From Ostrinia nubilalis (lineage: Eukaryota; Arthropoda; Insecta; Lepidoptera; Crambidae): a DNA stretch of 64,000 nucleotides. The stretch is taken from the NCBI RefSeq assembly GCF_963855985.1, contig NC_087093.1, positions 9,307,501 to 9,371,500 of the forward strand, in the 5' to 3' direction. Position numbers and translations under genes: made by a program. Below, in pieces: positions 11,301 to 23,300 of the stretch. Positions within the stretch are counted from its first letter, which is position 1. Each line of letters begins with the position of its first letter. The notes below the pieces were generated by a model. The model made no database searches. It was not told where the DNA came from and worked only from the letters and a program-made list of their open reading frames with translations.

Positions 11301-14300
11301 GCGTTTATGGGCAGATTCGTTTTGTTCGCGGATATAAAATGCGAGATTACCTTCTTGCCATTAATAAACCAGGTGATATGGGGCGCCGGGAGCGCAGGCG
11401 CGGTGGTGCAGTTCGCGCGGAGAGTCTCGCCGAAGCTCAGATACCTTGTCGGGAAGTCGATGCGCGGGTGATGCTTTTGAGGATCTAGAAGATATACCAA
11501 TTTATTCATGAGGATATGTCAATGCTGATGAACAAATGGACAAAATTTTTCATTTTTATACTTGTCCTTCAAAAATGTAAGGCTCTCAATAAACTAATGA
11601 GGCTTTTAGGATTTACAAAGTTTTAGCCATTATTTAATTCAGTAGGAATCATTGTATCTTTATTTAAAGCTTGGTTATTCCTAACAATATGTTTGAACGT
11701 CGTTAACAAACACAATGTAGCATAATATGTACGTACTCGTAGTTAGATCAGATAAACGAATAGAGCTTTTAAAGTTTTATCCGCTTTCGGCAAGAAGTGG
11801 TCCAGCAAATATCCCGCCGAAGGATCCCAACGATAAATAAATCTTGTTACCGCTCGTTACAAATCGTTAACAGAATAGTAAAACTTTCTCAACTTCTAAC
11901 TTGTTTAGGGTCTGCTATTCTTCCTTGAACTCCACTGGGTACTATGAGAGTTTAGATTGTCGTTTCGTGTGATGTTATCGTTATACGTATAGAATCGTTT
12001 AGGTAGAGTCATTTATAAATACAAGCAGAAATCACTCGTCAATTAATTTAAATTGATCTGTCATCCTATTCCGATATCGCTTGCTTACATCATTGAAATA
12101 AAATATTTATTATAGGATCACAGAAGTTCCTCGGATCATAATAAATTATTTATGAGTTCTTTGTCATTCATTAGCGAATTTCCGGAAACAATCTCCCTTT
12201 CCATTCGCGTCGCCCATTGACTTCCTGTCCTCGGTTGCCCAAATTGTGGCTAAATTTCGTTGCATAAACATGACAGAATATATTAAATATTAATAATGTT
12301 GTAATTTTTATGAAGTAGATGTATTTATCTTGTAATCTGGATCTGTTTGATTCTGAACAGGGAAAAAAAAAATTATACCTATAAAGGGTGGAAACGTTAA
12401 GTGATCTCACTCGATTATTTCTAAACTATACAAGATATCGAAAAACTGATTACTGATTCTGAAAGTGCTTCATAAGCTCTTTCAAGCGGTACCAATAAAA
12501 TAGGTTACAGAATAAACTGGATCTAATTTTTAGCGTTAAGAGTCGCATCTCAAACTAATTTGAAAATTATAAATAACTTGAAAAAATCGTAGGTTCAATT
12601 CCCGCCTTAGGCAGTTCGATTTTTTCAAGTTATTTATAATTTTCAAATTAGTTTGAGATGCGACTCTTAACGCTAAAAATTAAATAACTATGAAAAAAGT
12701 GCTGTTTCATCTTAACTGACAGTTAAATATTTGCAACAATATTTCTGTTAGATGTAGGGTAGGTATACTCAACATTGATGAAACAAACGCTGGCCGTAAC
12801 AGCGTATTACACTTGAAAATTTCGACGGGTTCATCCAGTGTCTAAGTAGCTCAGTTGGAAGAGCAGTCGCCCGGCAAGCGGAAGGTCGTGGGTTCAATTC
12901 CCGCCTTAGGCAGTTCGATTTTTTCAAGTTATTTATAATTTTCAAATTAGTTTGAGATGCGACTCTTAACGCTAAAAATTAAATAACTATGTAAAAAGAG
13001 CTGTTTCATCTTAACTGACAGTTAAATATTTGCAACAATATTTCTGTTAGATGTAGGGTAGGTATACTCAACATTGATGAAACAAACGCTGGCCGTAACA
13101 GCGTATTACACTTGAAAATTTCGACAGGTTCATCCAGTGTCTAAGTAGCTCAGTTGGAAGAGCAGTCGCCCGGCAAGCGGAAGGTCGTGGGTTCAATTCC
13201 CGCCTTAGGCAGTTCGATTTTTTCAAGTTATTTATAATTTTCAAACTGGATCTATCCAAAATATCAATGTTTCCAGCTTTCATACATTTAGTAAAACCAT
13301 AAAATATTAAAAACTATACAAGATATTCAAAAACTGGTTACTGATCCTGAAAGTGCTTCACGAGCTCTATTCAACAGTACCAATAATAGGTTACAAAATA
13401 AACTGGATCTATTCTAAAATTCAATGTTTCCAGCTTCCATACATTTAGTACAGCCACAGTCATGGCACTTATGTCTTGTTAATATTATAGCAAGTAAAGC
13501 CTAAAACCAATGTTTTCCAAGAATAATTTTAAATAAGAATGCAATCTACGAGTTCATTTTAAGTGTTTATTATTTAATAAAAAAAATTAATACTTCTATT
13601 ATTGTTTGGCTGGCATACATTTAGTATGGAGGCTGAAAACATTAAATTTTCGGATAGATCCAGTTAATTCTGTAACCTAATATTGGTACCGTTGGATAGA
13701 GCTTGTGAAGTACTTTCAGGATTAGTAATCAGTTTTTCGATATCTTGTATAGTTTAGAAATAATCGAATGAGATCACTTATCGTTTCCACCCTGTATAAA
13801 CTTAAATGTTCAGTCCATTTTTAACTTTTCGGAAAACTTCAAAGCTGAATTAAAAAAAAAGTAGATGATATTTGCCAGTAAATTTAGATTTGATGCAACC
13901 CTACATTAATGCACGTCAAAACAAAATAATATTATTTACTTTAGAGCTGCGCCTAGTAGTTTTTTTTTAAATCGAAATTAAATGATGCGATTTGGGTATT
14001 TTGGTGAAATTACTAAAAACATTAATTTAAAAGTAGCCGCCTGGCATGGAATGTGTTATGGGGGCTGAAAATATAGGAAATGACCCATTCTATCCGCCAA
14101 ATCATTTTGGCACACGATGCGCCAAACACCCTGTATATTAAAGTAAGAACAAAAAAAAACATCCGCATTTATTTTTATAAGTTTGTTATATCCTAAGTAT
14201 TTCCAGTGTTCTTTTGGAAAACTTTGCAAAAACAACAGTTTATTTAAACGTTTGCCTTTCAGCCTATTTCTTTGTTGATTGACACAAACAAACTCGCCAA

Positions 14301-17300
14301 CCGACACGCGTGACGCGACATTGACATAATAGTTTTTTTTATTGTCACTAGAGACACTACTCACTGCACTCGTACGCAGAGTTGCCAACATTTTTAAAAT
14401 ACAAGTTGGGTTGTCCGTATAAGTAAAATTTTAGTGGTCAGACTTGAGTTTTATGAAATTTTAATTGGTTATCATCGATTCGATGTTTTAACACTGAAAA
14501 CTTAAAAACATCGATACATCGAGTATTTCAATAGCTTTTCAAAACATCGGATCCATTCGATGTATCGCATTGTAAACATCGATGTTTTCAATACATCGAT
14601 GTATATCGAATATCCCTAATATCGCCGTAATTCAATATTATTTAGATATTGTTATCGTCCAAAAAATAGATTTAGCTTCAATAAGAAGAAGGCAAAATAT
14701 TGTAGAAATAATAAAATCAAGATATTTTGTTACAGTATTTTCTCATCACGTATGGGGCATGATTTTGGTATGAGATGCTGTAGATGAGTTAAAGTAGTTT
14801 GGAAACCTTAAGAAGTATGCTGTAAAGAAGTGTGGAAAGTATCCTATTTTTGAGTAAGTAAATCATTATTTATTTTTGGATTTTTTCTCATTTGCGTGTC
14901 TACTTCTTCTAGGTAATATTAACTATAAGCTTAAAAGACTCATGGGCATTAATTGAAAGCACTATTTAATTTTTATTCTAAGAAGTATAAGTACCTAAAG
15001 CTCTTAAGAAGTAGCAAGGTCAAAGTGATTACCTGAATAAAATTGGACCAAACTGAAGGACGCTCTCGTTATTTTAATTTAAAAACCGAATTGGTTAAAA
15101 GATCTAAAATAAAACTTAGAACAGAAACGGGCTGTGTTAAATTTAGGATGCTTAAATGTAACAAATTGGATTACACATAGGATGCACTGGCAGATACATT
15201 ACAGAAATAAATAACGAAAAGTATTTTAGAGATTTATTAAATTAGTGGCTATCTTCTAATTCAGAGGTAAAAAATAAAATACAAGTAATCGTGTAATAAT
15301 ACCCTAAAGACAACTTTTGAAGCTGGTCAAGAAGGAAATAAGGTATTCGTCGTTTTTGTCCCCTTGGGATTTGTTAAAAGTATTTCCACTGTTGAGAAAG
15401 GTATTCTTTAATCGGTTTTATCTGAAAATACTTTGTTTTGTCATATCAAAACAATAACTGAAGTAGGTTATAAAAAACTTACCAGAAATGAAAGTTTTAA
15501 GGGTGTTAAATAAGTACCTATGTCGAGTGAATTTGTAGGTATGTTATGGTATTCAAGGGAATCAAAAAATTAATTTGCTGTATTTATTTTATATTACCTT
15601 AAACAAACAATTAAGTAACAAGAGTGTGATATGAGTATAATGGATAACGTAAAAAGATTTGTTCACTTTGGTCGTGACTAGAAAGAAAATTGCGTAAAGT
15701 CTTTTGTCATATTTATGCTCCACTATATTGTTTATACATGAATCAAAATTACATATGCCTTTGAATCCAGTCCATGAAGCTAGTCACTCTTGCAAACACT
15801 GATGGGAACCCCAATTCACAACCGTAACGAGCTACAAACGAACTAACTCCAACTAGAATCTTCTCTCCATGGTATGTGACTGTCAGCGGACCACCGGAGT
15901 CTCCTCGACAGATGCCGACGCCGCCATAGCCATTGGTACAAATATTTGAGTCCAAAACGGCATTTCCAAATACTCCCCTGCATTGGTCTAATGAGATTAC
16001 TTGAAGCGACACAAATCTGGCCATCGTGTTGGTCGTGGGGCTGACAGCGTCCGAATATCTTCCATACCCAGATGCGACTGACCATGCTCCCGTTAAGTCG
16101 TGGTTAAGAAGAGCTCCGTGAGGCAAACGGATGGGCTGAATGCTACTGCTTAGCGGCACGTTACCGGGTAAGTACAGTACTGCGATGTCGTTCGCTAGCG
16201 TGCGTTTATCGTAGTTAGGATGCACTGCTATACCGTGGGGGAATAGTCTTAATCCTCCGTGGAAGAGGAACGGTGAGCCGAGAACAGCGGTGAAGCGCCA
16301 GGCCTGGAACCTTCCATCGTTCCAGCAGTGAGCTGCTGTTAATATTCTACTGGCCGAGATAAGTGATCCTCCGCAAGCGGACTGTGAAGGCATTCCAATT
16401 ACGTCTATAAGAATTCCGACCAAATAAGGGTGAGCAGCAACTTGAGCTATGACGCCTCCAACGATGGGACCCAATGCCATGATTTGGTCTTCATATCTCT
16501 TTCTGCTTGCAGCGTCCTTAATTCCGACAGATTGATGATAACCTTCTTGGTAATAGGCATTTGACCCATCTTCGCTAGCATTGCATGCTACGACAAACAG
16601 TAAAGATAAAAACCAAATCACACGCATGTTTCAAGTATCAAAGAACACTCACTGGAGAGCATCGCGGTATCATTCTTTTATAGGTAGATTTCCCGAAGCT
16701 TATCGCTTATTAATAACGTTTGATCCAGTGCTTAATATATTTAATCCTTTAACGTTTATTTTGGTTCCACAGGTGTAGGTAATGTCGCCGTATTCTCTTT
16801 ACCGGCACGATTAGGTACCTACATCATTTATAAATATCACACAACGAAAGTACCTGCTGTCAAAGAAATAAACTAAGTACATTTTACCCACTTTTCTCCC
16901 AAAAAAAAACAGTGTTTGAGTAAGGGTGGGCATCATCTTACTTTAACTTTGACAAAAGTAAAAAATCTGTCAAACTCCATACAAAAAGCACCGGTTATCG
17001 TTATAGTTACGGTCAAGTTAGGTGGTGCAACTCAGCCTAAGTATTCACCGTCCATGAGCTTCAGTTAACTCGTCAAATTACTTAGGTGTTATTAATTTTA
17101 TTGCAGGTATTTTTAGTCAAGGTGGATTAAAAAATAAGATTATGGTTGAATGTAGAGCGGACTTGGTAGAATACTTACCTGTAATGACTTTCCCTACCGT
17201 ACCAAATTAGGACTTAAGTACATAAAAAACGAGGTTACTTAGATTAAAATTGTTGCCTGTTGGTAAAAGGTTAGCCTTTAGGATGTGCCTATAGGTTCGG

Positions 17301-20300
17301 GTCAGAGAGCTGTAGAAAAGAAAAAACGGTACGTTTATACTTGTTAAGTATATCTACTTGGTAACACCACAGGTAACACGACTATGCATTTATTTGCTAT
17401 CATCAGCACACAATCATTACTTGATTGATTACATAAACCTTATTTATGATGTTGGTGATAAACATAGCATTCATTTATGGCCAAAGTATATTGATTTTAT
17501 TACATTAGAATTATAAACCGCTGTAGGGAAAATAGAGGTGGGTCAAGGTTATAAGTAAATAAAATATAAATAAACAAATACCTACATTGGAAAGTGTCGC
17601 GTACAGATAACGACTCGTATTATCACTTAATTATCTACTCTTTGCAATCCGTCTGTAATCTCCTACCGTTTAGTAAGTTTAGTATTTTTATTGGTTGTAT
17701 GGCCAACTGATATACAGGGTGTCCCAAAATTTACACGTCACAGTGTAGGTGTATGTACTGACATTCTTTAGATATTTTTAAAATAACTTGAAAAAATCGA
17801 ATTGCCTAAGGTGGGAATCGAACCACGAGAGGCGACTCTTAAGTCTTAACGCCAGAAAAATTTTAATAACATTCTTTAGATGACAAATAAAATTAAAAAT
17901 CCGGTAATTAAAATGTACCTAACCTAATAGATTTGATCTGATGGCTCCAATCTAGGTATACTAATTTATTTGAATTTTACTTGGAATCGTGTCTTTTAGA
18001 GAAAGCCGGGAAGTTTTCGGGAAAATTCGTAGGCTACCTAAAAATATTTTCTTCGTGGAATAAAATAGACTTTGATTGTCTAATAATGTTATTAGTAACA
18101 TAATATTCGTTGTTTTTTGTGTCATTCGTTCGACGTTTTTGGTGGTTATTACTGAACGTTTTCTCCTGTCTCGTCATATTTTTAAGAATTCCGAGCTATT
18201 GAAAGTGAATTTTGGGAAATAAATGTCAATAAAAGTTTTAGTGCTAATCATTTTATTCTATTTTTATCCGATATCTTAGTAAAAACCAACCATTTTTGGG
18301 AAAATTCCGTTTGTAGGTGTTTTATTTTGTTTACAAAAAGATAATTAATCTACGTTCATTAATCCCGTTATTTCTTTACTGATTAGTCCACTCAGCGTTG
18401 ATTAAAATTGTAAACCCGATCATAAATTAGAATTACCTACAGTAAGCACGACCATTGTTCTTCCTAATTGTAGACATTCTTAATTATAATTAATTATTCT
18501 TATCGATGTTTGGGAAACCCAAAAATATTGGAAAGATCTAGACTTATAATGATAAAATACTGAATTAGTTTTGTGTTATTATCATAACTAAAATAACTGA
18601 TGGTCTTGTAATGAAATATGTATACTAAGTGTAAATATGTTTATAGATTGATTTATTGCCCTATGAAGAGTACAGAAATAGTTAGTAGGTAACTACTACC
18701 TTATAATAAAACATAAGGTTTTTCTTTTTCCTTATTACTTTTGTGTGGCATTAAAAAATATAGCCTTAGGTACCTAGTAATTCTGAATTAATACTGTTCG
18801 ATTGTTAGATTAGATACATACTTACCTGCCCTAAGCCCTAGAGGTTAACCACATACGAGTGCATGCATTAGCAAGGCAGTGTCTTGTGTTTTGTTTAAGC
18901 AAATCAGTAGTTTGAGTAAGTAGGTACCTTACATGTGCATTGACTACCTTGAAATAAAATGTACGCCCACCTCTGCCCTAAATACTAATGAAAGACAAAT
19001 TAAAAGATACTTGAAACAATTAGATAAAGCGTTGAAAGACACGTTTGTCTACAGTTTGGATAGTGAATAGATAAGAATTTATGACTCAGACACATTATTA
19101 TATCAAACTACTTAGCTCCGTTTTTGTATATCCGGGTATAATTTTTAGCAAGAGGGCTGACTAAATCCCAAAAATTAAAATGACCATTTGGGGTTCACTG
19201 TACCAGTTTTTTTTTTAAATGATGATGAAATTCTATCATTCACTTCGAAACATTTTCCATACATATGTGAGTTTCACCCCCTATTATTTTGAAAAGTAAT
19301 AGTGAGTTAGTTATAAAAATAAATAATGTTTAAGAGAATGTCGCTCTAAGTTTGACGTGGATTATGTTGGTTCATTATCAGGATTAGGAGTTGACTGATA
19401 GACATCAGCTATTCTAACGACTTTGATATGATATCAATACATAACATAGTCATACACGAGGAATACTTAAACTTGGAAACTTAGGCTTGATCATCACTTT
19501 CCAGCAGGTGAAACATAGGCCAAGAGCTTCCTCGTGGTAGATAAAAGAACTTGCAGAAAATTCGAATTCTCATCCAACAAGTGAATGCCAGTAGGTACCT
19601 AATACACGTATTTCAGTTCAAGGCAACTACTTATTTCAGTAGGTTTAGGTAAAATTATGTAAAAGGTAAACTAAAATAACCCCTAAAATACGCTTTTAAA
19701 GTAAAGGCAAGTAAAACTTTTATGTTCGCATGTACACAACTTAACAGAACTGGGTGTATATTTTAAGTTAACTCGACTCCGGAGTGGCGTAACTGCGGCA
19801 GATAGCTAGCTAAATATGCGTAATATTCGCGTCTTATCTCATTTGCATGGTGAATTAACGGATATTACAACTAACTAGCTTAGATAATACCGCATTATCT
19901 TTTGCTGGAAGGTAGAGTCGGTGGGGCTTTTATGCTTTGTGCGAAGATTTCAATAATTTTCTACCTGGTTAAATAAACATCTTTCATACCTACTGTTCCA
20001 AACGAGAAAGTTAAAAAAAAGACCTATAATCTAAAAAGTGGCGTACTGTCTTCCACAAAAGACAATGCCGGAAATTGGCGTCTTTTTTTTTCGCGTGGCC
20101 ATCGACCAAACCTTGTTTTTTGATTACAAAATAGTGTAATAAACCAAACTTACTATGACATGTATACCTCTAAACTCAGTCTGGACTGAGTTACGAGCGT
20201 TAGAAGTTTGATGATTTACATACTAGATTTGCCTTTTGTAAGAAATTGCAACAAAATAGTCACATTGTATGTGTAAACAAACAATACCATCCATTAAAGG

Positions 20301-23300
20301 CTCCAGACATCAGTGTGGAGCAGAATCAGCGCAATAAAAAAATAGCGCAATATTTTGTTGCAATTTCTTACAAAACTTGCGCGCAAAAAGCAAATCTAGT
20401 ATGTAAATCATCAAACTTCTAACGCTCGTAACTCAGTTCAGACTGAGTTTAGAGGTATACATGTCATAGTAAGTTTGGTTTATTATTGTAATCAAAAAAC
20501 AAAGTTTGGTCGATGGCCGCGCGAAAAAAAAAGACGCCACCTTCCATACAAAATCTGGCATTGCCATTTATTTTGCAGTGGCGTCCGATTGAAGGTTGAT
20601 TCCTGGATTTTTTTTTCATTCGTTTAAGCCTTCCTTCAGTTTCTTGGTCGCGGGTGTCTAAAGTCGTATAGTAAGTAGTTTTAGTTGACCTAAAAAAACT
20701 TAAAAAAAAAATTAACTTGTTGTAAAATAAAAAAAAACTTATGCAGCACATTTTCATCGCGATCCCGGAAAAAAACAGCGTAATGAATAGAAAAGTCTGG
20801 AGTTGTCAGACCTCTTTTATTAAAAGAGTTTTTTAATTGAAAAACCCGAAAAAATAATATTTGAACACAACTCGTGGCTTGAGTAAAAAGAAAAAGAAAA
20901 AACAACTTTGATAATTTATTTGCAATCACGAAATTAATCGCCTTAAATAGGGTCGGAATTTTTAAACGATTGCTTTCCCAAGTTTCGCGCCATAATGGCG
21001 GATGATTTACAGCTATTTTTCTGCGAAACCGAGGAAGCGGCGTTTCTTTTGTGTGGCGTTGTACAGTCGCCAGTACGTCAGACTAAACATTCTGTTGGAA
21101 AGTCGCTTTTATTACAGTTACATAAGGTGTATAACTCGATGTGCCGTTTGTACGTAACGTTACGGGCATATCATTAATCATTTCATTGATGACGTCGGCG
21201 AGGTGAGAATAACAACCGTACACGTAATTATTTAACACCCAGTGAATTAACTGTTGCAATACACAAAGGGCTCGTTAATAGAGTCAGAACGATAAAGAAT
21301 CCTTGAACATAAATTAATTTGTCTTTTGTGATAAAATAAGGTGTTAGGTAGATTTATCAAATTACTATTAATGGTTTTGACGTGTTTCAATATATTTGGG
21401 TCAGATAACACACATTTGTCGAAAAAGTTTGTTTTCATAATCATTTTGATTTTTTAGATGTGATTTTTTTTATTTAAACTAATTGGCAACTAATGGAGAG
21501 CGTTCGTTACAGCACCTTGTTTTGAGATATTGTCTAATTTATTATGTAACGTTCATAAGTATTGAATTGAATAAATATGGTGAACTGTAGCTTTATCCAG
21601 CTAGCCTAACAACATAACCCCGTTGACACATGTTAAAATTCTATTTCATTATTTTGTCGTTTCTGTACTTATATTCTGTTCTATTGTGACTGAAAAGCGC
21701 CAATTACAAGGCGGGGGTCCAGTTATTACAGAGTTCCTGTTTCGCTGCACCAGTGATGGTGAGCCGGCCCGTCGAACAAATAAAGCATGTTTTTGCTGAA
21801 CGAGTGTAAACTATGTGGGCTGTTATTAATGTTTCCCAGCAAGTTGCGTAGCATGTCGGGATGTAGAAGGCGCAAACTCCGCGCACGAAAACGAATACTT
21901 CTCAATAAAAACGGGACCACAATATTTGTTGCTCCGACCCTCGGACTTGATAAATGATCCGGGAGCAGAAATAAACCTCGCAACATTTCCTACGAAAGAG
22001 GAACCATTCCACGCGACTGTTGCTTGGCAAATATTTTATTTCGTGCTCCACGTAGTATCTGTTACAGCCCTGGAAACTGTAACCGGAACTTACACAAATT
22101 GGCAACCACTTCACATGATAAGTTTAACAGTTGTGTGACACATGTGTGTGAATGGAAATCAATACAGGCTGATTTACACGCATTAAGTTGTTAAAGGTAA
22201 CTAAATTTTAACTTAATTTTAAGTGAATTATTTGCACGTACACACATGTTACCAAATTCTGTGTTTACATGTATTAATACATATAAATCTCTTAAAATTA
22301 AGTTTAATTTTAGTTGCATACTTAACTACTTAATACGTGTAAATCAGCCTTACTAGTAGAGGTAATACCTATTACCTACTCGTAGTAATAACTTTTCATT
22401 TGAACCAGAATTCGGGCTTGCGTTTTATTTCTAACTCGTCTGATATTTTCTATCAAAAAGCAGGCATTAGATCCACATTTCTAAAATATGTGTAACAGAA
22501 CCCATTTTGATCGGTAGGCGGGTTTGCTACGGAACCGCAAATTCAGGCGCTTGAGCTTCAGTTTACGTATTCCAGTCAGAGTTGGGCTAAATTTTCTCTA
22601 TTCAACAAAAACGAATTGAAAACCTAATGAGTGTAGGTACTATTTTTGATTTGAAATAAACTCTCTTTCATTTTGCTGTCTCTGGATTTGGATTGGCGAG
22701 GTTGCAGGAATGGGAATATACTTTTTTTAATCAGCGCTTGAATTTTAATTGACGCCAGTTTGTGTTTGAAATTGTTGCAGATTTAGTTTATATCTAGGAT
22801 TTAAGTTAATTATGTCAAATAGCTGTCACAATAAAACAATTTTAACACCTACCTGATGTGTAAGCGACTGTCGCCCAGTGTGCGCTGTCGCTAAGTTTTA
22901 AAAGCGGACTAGGGAGGCATGTGCAAGAGATATAAGTAGTAACTATAATGAATACTTAAGTATAGTGCTCGTAAATGTGGCTTGTAATACAAGCTGCCAT
23001 ATATGTATTTCCTGTTACAACGCTTATTACTAAATAATAGTTATAAATTATAAAACCTAACAAGAGTCCCGAAAACTGTCGAGCAAAATATACTAAAAGA
23101 ACCATAACATGTTTTATGTGACATGTTCACAGACTAATTACAGCTATAGACTCCTCACTCCCTGAATTTTACCCGAGTTTGTAAGATGGGAAAGCTTTGG
23201 GTAGTAATGAGTTTGCTCGCATAATTACGCAATTCATGTTAATACGTGTGTAACCGCTTATCTCTTTTTTCCACGAGTTACGACGTGATTGCGCCCCTTG

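Larger units (their letters stand above)
12590..13240 (+). repeat. 299-bp-period tandem array carrying tRNA-like units
   Basis: The word TTCAATTCCCGCCTTAGGCA recurs at about 12594, 12893 and 13192, a constant spacing of 299 bp. Two complete spacers between them are nearly identical: a short tail TTCGATTTTTTCAAG, an AT-rich stretch, then GGTGAGGTATACTCAACATTG-like and TGGCCGTAACAGCGTATTAC sequence. The first unit is cut at its 5' side and the last at its 3' side. The few mismatches suggest recent duplication. Confidence 0.9.
12384..13794. mobile_element. DNA element with ~145-bp terminal inverted repeats
   Basis: Left arm 12384-12525 and right arm about 13655-13794 are inverted copies at roughly 85-90% identity by eye. 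They share GGGTGGAAACG, AAGTGATCTCA, CGATTATTTCTAAACTATAC, AAGATATCGAAAAACTGATT and ACTGGATCTA. The outer ends are CAGGGTGG-like. A third, direct copy of the subterminal part lies at 13308-13425, and a short piece at about 13245-13305. No transposase frame is visible. The tRNA-like array lies inside it. The superfamily is not assigned. Confidence 0.7.

Noticed and set aside
14056..14391. Minus-strand frame of 111 codons
   Set aside because: It runs through a repeat-end word (ATACAGGGTGTTTGGCGC) and shows no protein motif.
20995..21177. Plus-strand frame starting MADDLQLFFCETEEAAFLLC
   Set aside because: A faint likeness to acidic N-termini of transposon proteins is not enough. The frame is 60 codons and no catalytic or DNA-binding motif follows.
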